This document shows, one piece after another, positions 31,418 through 39,391 of a stretch of DNA of 64,000 bases. The notes below the pieces were generated by a model that saw only the letters and a list, made by a program, of their open reading frames with translations, ran no database searches and was not told the origin of the DNA. The position numbers and the translations under genes were made by a program. Source of the stretch: JBDHWG01 sp046328505 (GTDB taxonomy: Bacteria; Chloroflexota; Anaerolineae; Epilineales; JAHCIE01). Location: the NCBI GenBank assembly GCA_046328505.1, contig JAXLWL010000005.1:738163-802162 (forward strand), in the 5' to 3' direction. Each line of letters starts with the position of its first letter. Position 1 is the stretch's first letter.

Positions 31418-32221
31418 ATGGCGGCGCGAGCTATTACTGTAACGTCGGGCAAAGGGGGCGTGGGAAAGACGACAACGACGGCCAACATAGGTGTGGCCCT
31501 GGCGCTCGGTGGGCTGCGCGTGGCCTGTATCGACGCGGACATCGGCCTGCGCAACCTTGACGTCGTGATGGGGCTGGAGAACCGCATCGTGTACGATATC
31601 GTCGATGTGGTGGAGGGCCGGGCGCGTTTGCGCCAGGCGCTGATCCGCGACAAGCGGCTGCCGGAGTTGTGCCTACTGCCCGCGGCGCAGACGCGCGACA
31701 AGTCGGCGGTCACGCCGGCCGAGATGGTGCAGCTTGTCGAGGAGATGCGCAAGGACTTCGACTTCATCCTCATCGACTCGCCGGCCGGCATCGAGCAGGG
31801 CTTCAAGAACGCCGTCGCTCCCGCCGACGACATCCTCATCGTGACAACGCCCGAAGTCTCGGCCGTGCGCGACGCCGACCGCATCATCGGCCTCGTGGAA
31901 GCCGAGGAGAAAGCCTCGCCGCGCCTCATCATCAACCGCCTCAAGCCCACCATGGTGCAGCGGGGCGACATGCTCAGTCAGACCGATGTCCTGGACGTTC
32001 TGGCGATTGAGCTGGTCGGCATCGTCCCGGACGACGAAGCGATTATCGTCTCGACCAACAAAGGCACGCCTGTCGCGCTCCACAACCACTCGCCGGCCGG
32101 CACGGCCTACCGCAACATCGCGAAGCGGCTGCTGGGCGAGGACGTCCCATTCATGACGCTGGAAACACAGACCGGCTTCATGGGGTGGCTGAAGAACCTG
32201 TTCCGCGTGGAAGGGGGATAG
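31418..32221 (+). CDS. minD: Septum-site ATPase MinD
   Basis: 267 residues. Deviant Walker A SGKGGVGKTTTT (10-21) with the signature Lys12, switch segment DADIGLRNLDVVMG and FILIDSPAGIEQG. The C-terminal amphipathic helix (GFMGWLKNLFRVEGG) is the membrane-targeting sequence. It recruits MinC and is released by MinE. ATG 31418 has AGGAGAGG upstream; a longer frame overlapping minC is not needed. Confidence 0.96.
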   Translation: MAARAITVTSGKGGVGKTTTTANIGVALALGGLRVACIDADIGLRNLDVVMGLENRIVYDIVDVVEGRARLRQALIRDKRLPELCLLPAAQTRDKSAVTPAEMVQLVEEMRKDFDFILIDSPAGIEQGFKNAVAPADDILIVTTPEVSAVRDADRIIGLVEAEEKASPRLIINRLKPTMVQRGDMLSQTDVLDVLAIELVGIVPDDEAIIVSTNKGTPVALHNHSPAGTAYRNIAKRLLGEDVPFMTLETQTGFMGWLKNLFRVEGG

Positions 32222-32223
32222 GG

Positions 32224-32556
32224 ATGAGTTTCTTCCGCAAATTGTTCAGCTCCCCGGAACCGAGTAGCAGCGCCGTGGCGAAAGAGCGCCTCCAGGTCGT
32301 GCTCACCACCGACCGCAGCAACATCAGCCCGGCGCTCCTGGAAACCCTCAAGGACGATATCGTCTCCAGCATCTCGCAGCACGTCGAGATCGACCGCGCC
32401 GGCATCAAGATCTCGCTGTCCAGCGAGCGCAGCTACCAGCGGCTCGTCGCCGACATCCCCGTCATTCGAGCGCGGGAAGCGAGCGCAGGAAGCGGGCGCG
32501 GCGCGTCACAGCGACAGAACCGAGGCAGCAACTCCACTCGCCCTGCCCGCCAATAG
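32224..32556 (+). CDS. minE: Topological specificity factor MinE
   Basis: 110 residues, two bases after minD. The membrane-binding start MSFFRKLFS is followed by AKERLQVVLTTDRSNISP (MinD-contact helix/strand) and the dimer domain with VEIDRAGIKISLS. A basic, Ser/Arg-rich tail of about 25 residues follows the usual domain. Its presence means an oscillating Min system rather than a DivIVA-type one. Confidence 0.94.
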   Translation: MSFFRKLFSSPEPSSSAVAKERLQVVLTTDRSNISPALLETLKDDIVSSISQHVEIDRAGIKISLSSERSYQRLVADIPVIRAREASAGSGRGASQRQNRGSNSTRPARQ

Positions 32557-32577
32557 ATCAAGCTGAGCGCTCAGAGA

Positions 32578-32612
32578 AACAGCGGGACCGAACATCGGCC
32601 CCGCTGTTTTTT
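32578..32612 (+). terminator. Rho-independent terminator of minCDE
   Basis: Stem AACAGCGGG (32578-32586) / CCCGCTGTT (32600-32608), 13-base loop, then a six-T run ending at 32612. It separates minE from the convergent lipoprotein gene. Confidence 0.88.
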
Positions 32613-32626
32613 GCCAATCGGCAGTG

Positions 32627-35600
32627 CTACTTGGTTGAGACCTTGATCGTCTTGAGGGTCGCCGGTAGGGTCGTCTGCCGATAATCCTCGGCCGTCGCGG
32701 AATCTACATTCACCCACTGCAGAACGACAGTGCCCGCGTCCGTCGGAACGGCGTATGTATCCACCGTAATGCTCATGCCCTGTGACGTGGCGGTCGCATG
32801 GATAGCCCTGGTGGGACGGCCGTCAATCGGCTCGCCGTCGACGATTTGCGGGTTCTCGACCTTCAGCGGCTGGTTCTGGATGGCGTCGTTGAGCGCGTCG
32901 TCAGGGGACGTCCCGGCGGGATACGCCTTGGCGCTGATCGCCTGCATCCCATTCCCGGACTGCCATGTGTTTGGTGGCCCCGCCGCCTTCATGCCGGCGG
33001 GCATGGTCAGGGTCAGAAGCGGGCTACCGTTGTCGGCGGTCACCTTGGCTTCGAACGGCGTATTGAACACGGGCTTGGGCGCGACGCACGTGGTGTCTAC
33101 CTTCGCCGAGGGGTTGTTCATGAACGCCTTCATGATGCCCAGGGCGCATGGATTGTGTTCCTGAACGTGTCCGCCGGCGGGGAAGACGACAGACTGGCTG
33201 TTGGCCAGCGTCGCCGCAACTGTGTCGCCGTTCGACACGGGGGTGACCGGGTCGAGGCCGCCGTTCAGAATCAGCACCGGTACCTTGGAGACGACGGGAA
33301 CGTCAGAGCTGGCCGGCAGGTGCGGCACCTGCAGGAGCTTGCACGCTAGAGCCGTCTTCAGGTTGTCTTCGCGCGCCATGGCCGCGTACATCTTCTGCCA
33401 GCTCTTGGTGTCGGCCTCGTCCACAGAGGTGATAGGGTCGTCGGCGCAGTTGAAGGCGTACTGCATCAGGTACTGCACGGTGCCGACAGTCTTCGGAGGC
33501 TTCGGCGCCAACGCCTTCAGCGTCACCGGATCGTTGTCCTTCAGCGCGTAGATCATGTGCGGGACATCCGCGCCGCCGCCGTAAATCCCCCCGAGCAGCT
33601 CGTTCAGAATCATCGTTCCCGTGAGCTTCAGCGGCACTTTCTGGTTGCCTAGCGTGACCTCCACTGGCTGCGGGTTGGCCTCTAACTGGTCGTAAACTGC
33701 CGTCAGAACCTTGTCCAGGTCGGGATAGTTGGCGTTGCAATCCGCGTCGGCCTTGCACGCGGCGAACACGCGCAGGAACGAGTCTTGAAGGTTCACGGCC
33801 TGGGAATATGCTGTGAACTTGACCGGCTCAACGCCGTCCAGGATGACCGCCTGCAGGCTATCCGGGTGGTTGCGCATGAGGAACTGGCCCAGTTGCGTCC
33901 CATACGACTGCCCGTAGTAGATGATCTTGTCGTAACCGAGCGCCTGTCGGATGTCGTTGACATCCGCGGCGTTCTCGTTCGAGTTGTACCCGGAGAAGTC
34001 AACGCCCTGGGCGGCGTACTTGTCGCGACAGGCCTGGAGGGTCTTGGTGATCTGCGCCGCGACTTGCTGCTCATTCCAGCCTTCGACCGCCGTCTGCAAC
34101 TCGATGAGGTCGTACTCCGGGCAGGTCAGCTCGGGCTTGGCGTGCTTCGTGCCGCGCTGCGAGAAGAAGACCCAATCGCGGTCGGCGAGGACGTCGGCGT
34201 GAGTCTTGGGCCACTCCAGGCTCGCCACGGCAGCCTGCGCCTGGGTCAAGCCGTCGGCGCCGGGGCCGCCTGTGCCGAGGAAGACGGGCGCGCCTGGCGC
34301 CTGGTTCGGCGACTTCACGCGCACGACGGCCAGTTGAATCGTCCTGGCACCGCCCTTCGCGCGATTCTCGGGCACGGTGACGTAGCCGCAGTCGGCGATC
34401 GCCGCGATGTCCTTGGCGATATCGAACGTATCGCAGGACACCGACTGCCACGCCTTGCTGAACTTGGCAGACGCGGTCGAGGCTGCCGGCGCCGCGCCCG
34501 TAGTGACCTTCGAGAGGTCGGGATTGACGCGCAGCTTGGTCGCCTGCTCCAGAGCGTAGGCGTAGGCAAGCAGCTTGGCCTCCTGCCCCGGCTTCCCGAT
34601 CAGGGTCACGCCCACGGGCATGCCGTTCGTTCGCTTGCCGAGCGGCACCGTGATCGCGGGGTAATTCGCCGTGGCGTACAGCCCGGAGTGATAGTTGCCG
34701 ACGCTGACCAGGACATCGGCTTTGTTCTCGGCGAATGCGGTCTCGAGCGTCTTGGTTGCCAGGTCCCGGGCCTGGGCGATAAGCTCCTGGTAAGCCTTCG
34801 GGTCCTTCAAGACGTCGGCTCCCACAGAAGCGTCTACCATGGCCTGCCCCCAGGGGATGCGCGTTGTGGGGTCCTTCTGGTTGTAAGCCGCCAGGTCTTC
34901 GATAGACTTGACCGGCGCGCCGGCGGCTGTCAGGTAGGGCAGCATGTCGTGGCGCACACCGCCGGCAATCATGCTGCCCAGGGCGCGACCGAGCTGGTCC
35001 ACCGCCCCGTCGGGCTTGAGGGTGATATCCGTTACCGTCGCGCCGGCGCCTGTCAGGCTCTTCTGAATGAGCTGAGCGATCGCGGCGTTGTCCTTCGTGT
35101 CTTCGAGCGGACTGGCCGGCTGTGCCAGGATATCGGCCTGGAGGAAGCCGGCCTTCACCCCGTTGAGCGCCTTGGGATCCAGCCCCGTGGTGTAGTCCAC
35201 GTTCTTGGTGTCAATGATACCGAGCAGAGTCGCCACGTCTCTGACGTTGCGCGCGATGGGGCCGGCAGAGTCGTTGTTCTTGATAAGCGGGATCACACCG
35301 GCGCCGCTCACAACACCCTTGCTCGGATACATCCCGACCACGCCGTTCCAGGAGGCAGGTAGAATCAAGGATCCGGCGGTCTCGGAGCCCACGCTCGCCA
35401 TCGCCAGGTAGGCGGCCGTGCTGGCGCCGCTGCCAGAGCTTGAGCCGCCTGGCGAGAAGTCGCCGTGGGGATTCCCAGTCTGCCCGCCGATTGCGCTCGC
35501 ACCGGGCGGCAATAGGGCGATACCGCCGGCCAATTCGGACAGGTTATTCTTGCCGAGAATGACTGCACCGGCGTCGTGGAGTTGCTTGACCAGCGGCGCA

Positions 35601-36298
35601 TCGGCCTTCGGCACGTTGTTCAGCAGGATCTCAGCGCCGCCGGTGGTGTGCATGGGCGCCTTGGTCTCGATGTTGTCCTTCAGACTCACCGGGATGCCCA
35701 GCATCGGCCCGACGTTCTTGCCCTGCTTGCGCAAGGCATCAGCGGCGCGGGCTTCCTTCAGCGCGTCCGGATTCAGCTCGACGTACGTGCGTAGCGTGTC
35801 GTCATACTGCTTGATGCGCGACAGGAAGTAGAGGGTCAGCTCCTCCGAGGTCAGGGTGCCGGCCTTCATCGCGGCCTGCACCTTGGCGATGTCGCCGTCC
35901 TTGACCACCGCCTCGACCTTGGCAGCGCGCTGCGGGGTGAAACCGGCCAGCGCTTCCTGGAAGGGCGAGAAGTCCAGCGGACGTAGGCGCGGCGTATTGG
36001 TTGCTATCGCTTGCGGGGCCGGCGTGCCGCCGCTCGCGGCCGGCGCCACGGTAGGCGCGGAGGCCTTGGGCGCTTCCGTGGCCTTGGCACTGGCAGCGGC
36101 AGCGGCCGTAGGCGCGGATTTGCCGGCGGCTGCCGTCGCCGTCGCCGCAGCTTTCGGCACAGCCGGCGATTGGGCAGCAGCCGCCTGCGTCGGGGCTGCT
36201 GTGGGAGACGCCGCCTGCTGGGACGACCCCCCAAACAGGCTGCAACCCGACAGGAGCAAGGTGGCTGCGAAGAGAACGGTCAGGGCGATAGCTTTCAT
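32627..36298 (-). CDS. Lipoprotein with fused amidase-signature and TAP-type alpha/beta-hydrolase domains
   Basis: 1223 residues. Signal peptide with lipobox LLSGC (Cys19), then an Ala/Thr/Pro linker to about 105. The amidase domain (about 120-595) has Lys207 (VSLKDN), PGGSSSGSG (283-291) and S310 (SETAGSLILPA). An alpha/beta hydrolase of the tripeptidyl-aminopeptidase type (about 612-1065) has TGGPG, nucleophile S798 in GQSYG, LNGGLDPVTP and AGGHVQEHNPC. A last domain (about 1075-1223) is unrecognised. Both catalytic sites look intact. AGGAGA precedes the ATG. It is the last gene of an operon with an M1 peptidase whose linker it shares. It is predicted to act outside the membrane on peptides and amides; the substrate is unknown. 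Confidence 0.85.
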   Translation of the reverse strand: MKAIALTVLFAATLLLSGCSLFGGSSQQAASPTAAPTQAAAAQSPAVPKAAATATAAAGKSAPTAAAAASAKATEAPKASAPTVAPAASGGTPAPQAIATNTPRLRPLDFSPFQEALAGFTPQRAAKVEAVVKDGDIAKVQAAMKAGTLTSEELTLYFLSRIKQYDDTLRTYVELNPDALKEARAADALRKQGKNVGPMLGIPVSLKDNIETKAPMHTTGGAEILLNNVPKADAPLVKQLHDAGAVILGKNNLSELAGGIALLPPGASAIGGQTGNPHGDFSPGGSSSGSGASTAAYLAMASVGSETAGSLILPASWNGVVGMYPSKGVVSGAGVIPLIKNNDSAGPIARNVRDVATLLGIIDTKNVDYTTGLDPKALNGVKAGFLQADILAQPASPLEDTKDNAAIAQLIQKSLTGAGATVTDITLKPDGAVDQLGRALGSMIAGGVRHDMLPYLTAAGAPVKSIEDLAAYNQKDPTTRIPWGQAMVDASVGADVLKDPKAYQELIAQARDLATKTLETAFAENKADVLVSVGNYHSGLYATANYPAITVPLGKRTNGMPVGVTLIGKPGQEAKLLAYAYALEQATKLRVNPDLSKVTTGAAPAASTASAKFSKAWQSVSCDTFDIAKDIAAIADCGYVTVPENRAKGGARTIQLAVVRVKSPNQAPGAPVFLGTGGPGADGLTQAQAAVASLEWPKTHADVLADRDWVFFSQRGTKHAKPELTCPEYDLIELQTAVEGWNEQQVAAQITKTLQACRDKYAAQGVDFSGYNSNENAADVNDIRQALGYDKIIYYGQSYGTQLGQFLMRNHPDSLQAVILDGVEPVKFTAYSQAVNLQDSFLRVFAACKADADCNANYPDLDKVLTAVYDQLEANPQPVEVTLGNQKVPLKLTGTMILNELLGGIYGGGADVPHMIYALKDNDPVTLKALAPKPPKTVGTVQYLMQYAFNCADDPITSVDEADTKSWQKMYAAMAREDNLKTALACKLLQVPHLPASSDVPVVSKVPVLILNGGLDPVTPVSNGDTVAATLANSQSVVFPAGGHVQEHNPCALGIMKAFMNNPSAKVDTTCVAPKPVFNTPFEAKVTADNGSPLLTLTMPAGMKAAGPPNTWQSGNGMQAISAKAYPAGTSPDDALNDAIQNQPLKVENPQIVDGEPIDGRPTRAIHATATSQGMSITVDTYAVPTDAGTVVLQWVNVDSATAEDYRQTTLPATLKTIKVSTK

Positions 36299-36330
36299 GA
36301 GATAGTTCTCCTGGGGTCAGTCGAGCTTGT

Positions 36331-36590
36331 TCAGGGTTTCCAGACGTTGTCAGCCGGCGTGGCGTCCATGAAGATGCCGCCGTCCAGGGTGACCGACTTC
36401 AGCGGCTTGGAGCCATTCAGCGTAACAGTTGCTAATCTGGGCGACCCTTCCAGATGGCGGTCTGGTGGAGTGTTTCGGTCGTGCCGTCGTCGCAGACGGC
36501 GATGACGCTAAACGGTATGGGCGTGTTGCTGACGTTCTTCACCTGGATCGCGTAGCTGTTTCCGTCTTTCTTTACTTCACCGATGGCGAG
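36331..36590 (-). pseudogene. Frame-shifted C-terminal domain of the M1 peptidase
   Basis: After the M1 stop at 36572, coding continues in a second frame (LAIGEVKKDGNSYAIQVKN to TLHQTAIWKG, from about 36590 to 36447) and then a third frame (SPRLATVTLNGSKPLKSV to DNVWKP, ending at the TGA at 36331). The joined text is the beta-type tail seen at the end of many M1 peptidases. Each shift is repaired by one extra base in a homopolymer (CC near 36590, GGGG near 36447). This is either an assembly error or very recent decay. Confidence 0.7.
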
Positions 36591-38446
36591 TCCATGTAGT
36601 TGGTCTCAAAGAACCAGTTCTGGAAGAACCAGGTGAGGTCCTGGCCCGAGGCGCTGTTGAAGGTATTGAACATGTCCCAGGGCAGGGGGCGCTTCCCATT
36701 CCAGCGCGCCATGAACTCCAGGAGTGCTTTCTTGAACGCCTCCTCGCCCATGAGGTCCTTGAGGGCCAGGTACCCCAGCGCCGCCCGTCCATAGGCGTTG
36801 CTGCTAGCGATCGGGCCGCGCAGGGCATCCGCCGGTGTGATGATGGGGATATCCAGGTCATTGCGAGGCGGCACAAGCTCTTTGACCCTAAATTTCTTGA
36901 AGAGATTGGCTGCCTCCTCTTTGCCCAGGTCCTTGATGTTGAAGAGGTACTCGAACGCGGTCGTCCACCCCTCGTCCATCATGGGATAGCGCCGTTCATC
37001 AACCCCCATGTAGAAGGGGAAGTAGCTGTGCAGCAGCTCGTGCGCGGCGACAAAGCGGATGCTGCCATTCGCCTCGGACGGCCCCTCGGGGGAGTCGTTG
37101 ATCATCATCGGATACTCTTCATCCGCGCCGCCGACGAAGGCCGTGGTCTTGCTGTAGGGGTACGGTACACCAGGCCATTCCGTCGAGCCAAAGGCGAGGG
37201 CCTCCTTGGCGACCTTGACCATCTCCCTCCAACGCGTCGCGTCCGCCCCATACGCGGCCTGCACGCTGGCGCGGCGCTTCGTCGTCGGGTCAACGACGAC
37301 GCTGCCCGCATCCCACACATAGTGGTCACTCAAGCCGAGGACGAAGTCGGGGACGTTCTCCGCCTTCCACCGCCACGTGACCGTGTCCGTCTGAGCGGTG
37401 ACCTTGCCCCCTTTGACGTCCTCGGGCCGGGCGATGTTGGTGACCTCATCGCTGGTGAAGGACTGCTTCAGGCGCGCGGCGTAGGTTGGCTGGAGCACTT
37501 CGTCTGGGTTCTGGAGATCGCCGGTGGCCCAGACGACGTAGTTCTTAGGCACGTTGACTGCGACCTTGAAGTCGGCGAAGTCATTGTTCAGCTCGCGGCC
37601 GCTGCGATACGTGAATTCCTCCACGTCCCAACCCGGCAGGATGGATTGGTCTGTATCGCTGTACACAGAGATACGCGGGAAGAAGTAGCCGATGAAGAAG
37701 GTCGTTGGATCAATGACCCCTTCCTTCGCGGCTTGTTGCCCAAGATCGTAGTGCCACTTGAACGAGAACTGAGCGGACTCGCCGGGCTGTATCGGCTTGG
37801 GGAGGATGATGGCCTTGACGGTTTCGAATGGCAGCGCCTGCCACGGCTCCCACGGCACCGCTTCACCGTTCATGCGGAATTCGTCGATGTGGATCCCGGA
37901 GGTGAGGAAGTCCGGCGAGTAGTTTTGCTCCCGTACTGCTTGCGGCAGGTGGGCGTTCTGATACAGCCGGACAAGCACGGCGGGTAGCGCGTTCGGGCTG
38001 TTGTTGGTGTAGGTGATCACCTGGGTGCCGGTGATGGTGCGGTTCGGCGGCGTCACATCAATCGTGATGTCGTGGGCAGCGTGGTTCTGCCAGTACTTCG
38101 GCCCCGGCTTGCCGTCAGGGCTGCGGGTGCCGCTGTCATAGGCAGCCTTTACGCTGCGAGGCATGTAGAGCTGCTGGGCTGGCAGCGCAGCGGCCTTGGG
38201 CGAGTCAGTGGCCTTAGCAGCTCCAGCAGTGGCCACCGTAGGCTCGGCCTTGCCGGGCGCCGCGGCCGTGGTTGCCCCTTTAGGGGCGGTCGGCTGCTGG
38301 GCAGCGGCCGCTTGCGTGGGCGCCGTTGTGGGAGACGCCGCGCCCGTCGTCGAGGCCCCAGGCCCCGGCGAATCCCCACTTCGCGAGCACGCGCCGAGCA
38401 GGAAGGTCAACAAGAGTGTGAAGAGAAGTGTACGCGTCTTGGACAT
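36572..38446 (-). CDS. M1-family zinc metallopeptidase lipoprotein (3' end frame-shifted)
   Basis: 624 residues as read. Signal peptide with lipobox LLGAC (Cys20), Ala/Thr/Pro linker (to about 90), the M1 beta-saddle (ITIDVTPPNRTITGTQVITY), and the thermolysin-like domain with H469-E-L-L-H473 followed 18 residues later by E492 (MMDEGW), a complete zinc site. The usual GAMEN segment appears as VGGADEEYPMM. It is an extracytoplasmic aminopeptidase anchored by lipid. The stop at 36572 is premature: the expected C-terminal domain lies in two other frames to 36331. GAGGAAC upstream overlaps the end of the winged-helix gene, 15 bases away, so it is in that operon. Confidence 0.87.
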   Translation of the reverse strand: MSKTRTLLFTLLLTFLLGACSRSGDSPGPGASTTGAASPTTAPTQAAAAQQPTAPKGATTAAAPGKAEPTVATAGAAKATDSPKAAALPAQQLYMPRSVKAAYDSGTRSPDGKPGPKYWQNHAAHDITIDVTPPNRTITGTQVITYTNNSPNALPAVLVRLYQNAHLPQAVREQNYSPDFLTSGIHIDEFRMNGEAVPWEPWQALPFETVKAIILPKPIQPGESAQFSFKWHYDLGQQAAKEGVIDPTTFFIGYFFPRISVYSDTDQSILPGWDVEEFTYRSGRELNNDFADFKVAVNVPKNYVVWATGDLQNPDEVLQPTYAARLKQSFTSDEVTNIARPEDVKGGKVTAQTDTVTWRWKAENVPDFVLGLSDHYVWDAGSVVVDPTTKRRASVQAAYGADATRWREMVKVAKEALAFGSTEWPGVPYPYSKTTAFVGGADEEYPMMINDSPEGPSEANGSIRFVAAHELLHSYFPFYMGVDERRYPMMDEGWTTAFEYLFNIKDLGKEEAANLFKKFRVKELVPPRNDLDIPIITPADALRGPIASSNAYGRAALGYLALKDLMGEEAFKKALLEFMARWNGKRPLPWDMFNTFNSASGQDLTWFFQNWFFETNYMDSPSVK

Positions 38447-38461
38447 TGATGGTGTTCCTCG

Positions 38462-38833
38462 TCAGAGTCTGAGCAAGCGTGGCCCAGTCTCGGTGGAAGA
38501 TATAAGAGCTTCGGCGTCGCAAACGCGATAGCCAATACCGCGTTCGTTCAGAACAAATGATGGGAGACCAGCGCTTTGGAACTTGCGCCGCATGCGGCAC
38601 AGGTGGACCCATAGATAGTTTTCGCAGTCCGCATACTCCTTGCCCCACACAGCCGTAAGCAACTGGCGGCCGCTTAGGATCCGCCCATTCGCCGCCACCA
38701 GAGTGACCAGGAGCCGATACTCGATGGGCGTGAGGCGGACATCCTGCCCCCGAACAATTGCCACTCGGCGCACTGGGGAAAGCTCAAGAATACCGTACCG
38801 TAGGTGATTGTGTGTCTCGATAGGCTGAAGCAT
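38462..38833 (-). CDS. Free-standing winged-helix (OmpR/PhoB-type) DNA-binding protein
   Basis: 123 residues that are almost entirely a Trans_reg_C domain: YGILELSPVRRVAIVRGQDV, LTPIEYRLLVTLVAANGRIL, QLLTAVWGKEY, the recognition helix VHLCRMRRKFQ and the wing ERGIGYRV. There is no receiver domain. A GAGGG site precedes the ATG. The upstream gene, 11 bases away, is a receiver-like protein, so the pair resembles a response regulator split in two. The frame is open some 20 codons upstream of the ATG, so a one-base error joining the two cannot be ruled out. It probably regulates this operon or a related one. Confidence 0.8.
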   Translation of the reverse strand: MLQPIETHNHLRYGILELSPVRRVAIVRGQDVRLTPIEYRLLVTLVAANGRILSGRQLLTAVWGKEYADCENYLWVHLCRMRRKFQSAGLPSFVLNERGIGYRVCDAEALISSTETGPRLLRL

Positions 38834-38844
38834 AGGATTGCCCT

Positions 38845-39219
38845 CTACATCTGCGCCAGTTGGGTCAGCAGCGTCTGCATTTCGTAACCTGAGCTGTCAC
38901 GCAAGAGCACAGAGTCGGCGCCAGCCGCCAGCATGGATCGCTCGTCGTGCGGGGATCGGACCAGGACGAGGCAGTGCGGCGGTGGCTGCCTGACCTTGGC
39001 CGCGGCCAGCACGACGTTAATCTCGTCTGGCCTGAGGTTGGAGTCGATCACCACCAGGGCCGGGGCCAGAAGACTCATCTGGTTAAGCGCCGTCGGGCCA
39101 TCGCCCGCCGAGGCGACTACTAAGATGCGTGGGCAGAGGGCCAGCGACGCGCGAAGCGCCTGCTGCATGACACCGGGCCTAGAAATCACCACGGTGGGAA
39201 TCGGGCCAGAATGTGACAT
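38845..39219 (-). CDS. Pseudo-receiver (degenerate response-regulator receiver)
   Basis: 124 residues with a CheY-like pattern: TVVISRPGVMQQALRASL, PALVVIDSNLRPDE, LVLVRSPHDERSMLAAGAD, LLRDSSGYEMQ. The phospho-acceptor position Asp59 is kept. The acidic pair that binds magnesium is Ser13-Arg14, and the invariant Lys is Arg107, so normal phosphorylation is doubtful. The closest pattern is NarL-type. I start at ATG 39219, where the fold begins. A promoter at 39265-39293 fits. It leads the operon with the DNA-binding protein and two lipoprotein hydrolases. Confidence 0.72.
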   Translation of the reverse strand: MSHSGPIPTVVISRPGVMQQALRASLALCPRILVVASAGDGPTALNQMSLLAPALVVIDSNLRPDEINVVLAAAKVRQPPPHCLVLVRSPHDERSMLAAGADSVLLRDSSGYEMQTLLTQLAQM

Positions 39220-39264
39220 AGATTCAATCCGTCGTCTTGTAACAGCACCGTTATCGCCGTCCCC

Positions 39265-39293
39265 ATTATCCCAGGCAATCCACCCCACCGCAA
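39265..39293 (-). promoter_or_regulatory. Promoter of the pseudo-receiver / lipoprotein operon
   Basis: Minus strand TTGCGG (39293..39288), 17 bases, GATAAT (39270..39265). Start would be near 39258, about 39 bases before the ATG at 39219. Confidence 0.5.
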
Positions 39294-39313
39294 CAGTGCA
39301 ATAGCTGATTCTT

Positions 39314-39348
39314 CGCAAACAAATGACCCCCTACATTTGTAGGAGGTC
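39314..39348 (-). terminator. Terminator of the TPR-kinase / NarL-regulator operon
   Basis: Minus strand stem GACCTCCTAC (39348..39339) / GTAGGGGGTC (39334..39325), ten base pairs with one mismatch and a four-base loop, followed by the T-rich ATTTGTTTG (39324..39316). It lies 44 bases past the regulator stop. Confidence 0.65.
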
Positions 39349-39391
39349 GTCCAGGACCGCCGGCGGATACGACTGGTGGGAGGGGGATGTG

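Noticed and set aside
32578..32612. Bidirectional terminator serving the lipoprotein operon too
   Set aside because: There is no T tract on the minus strand; only the plus-strand side fits an intrinsic terminator.
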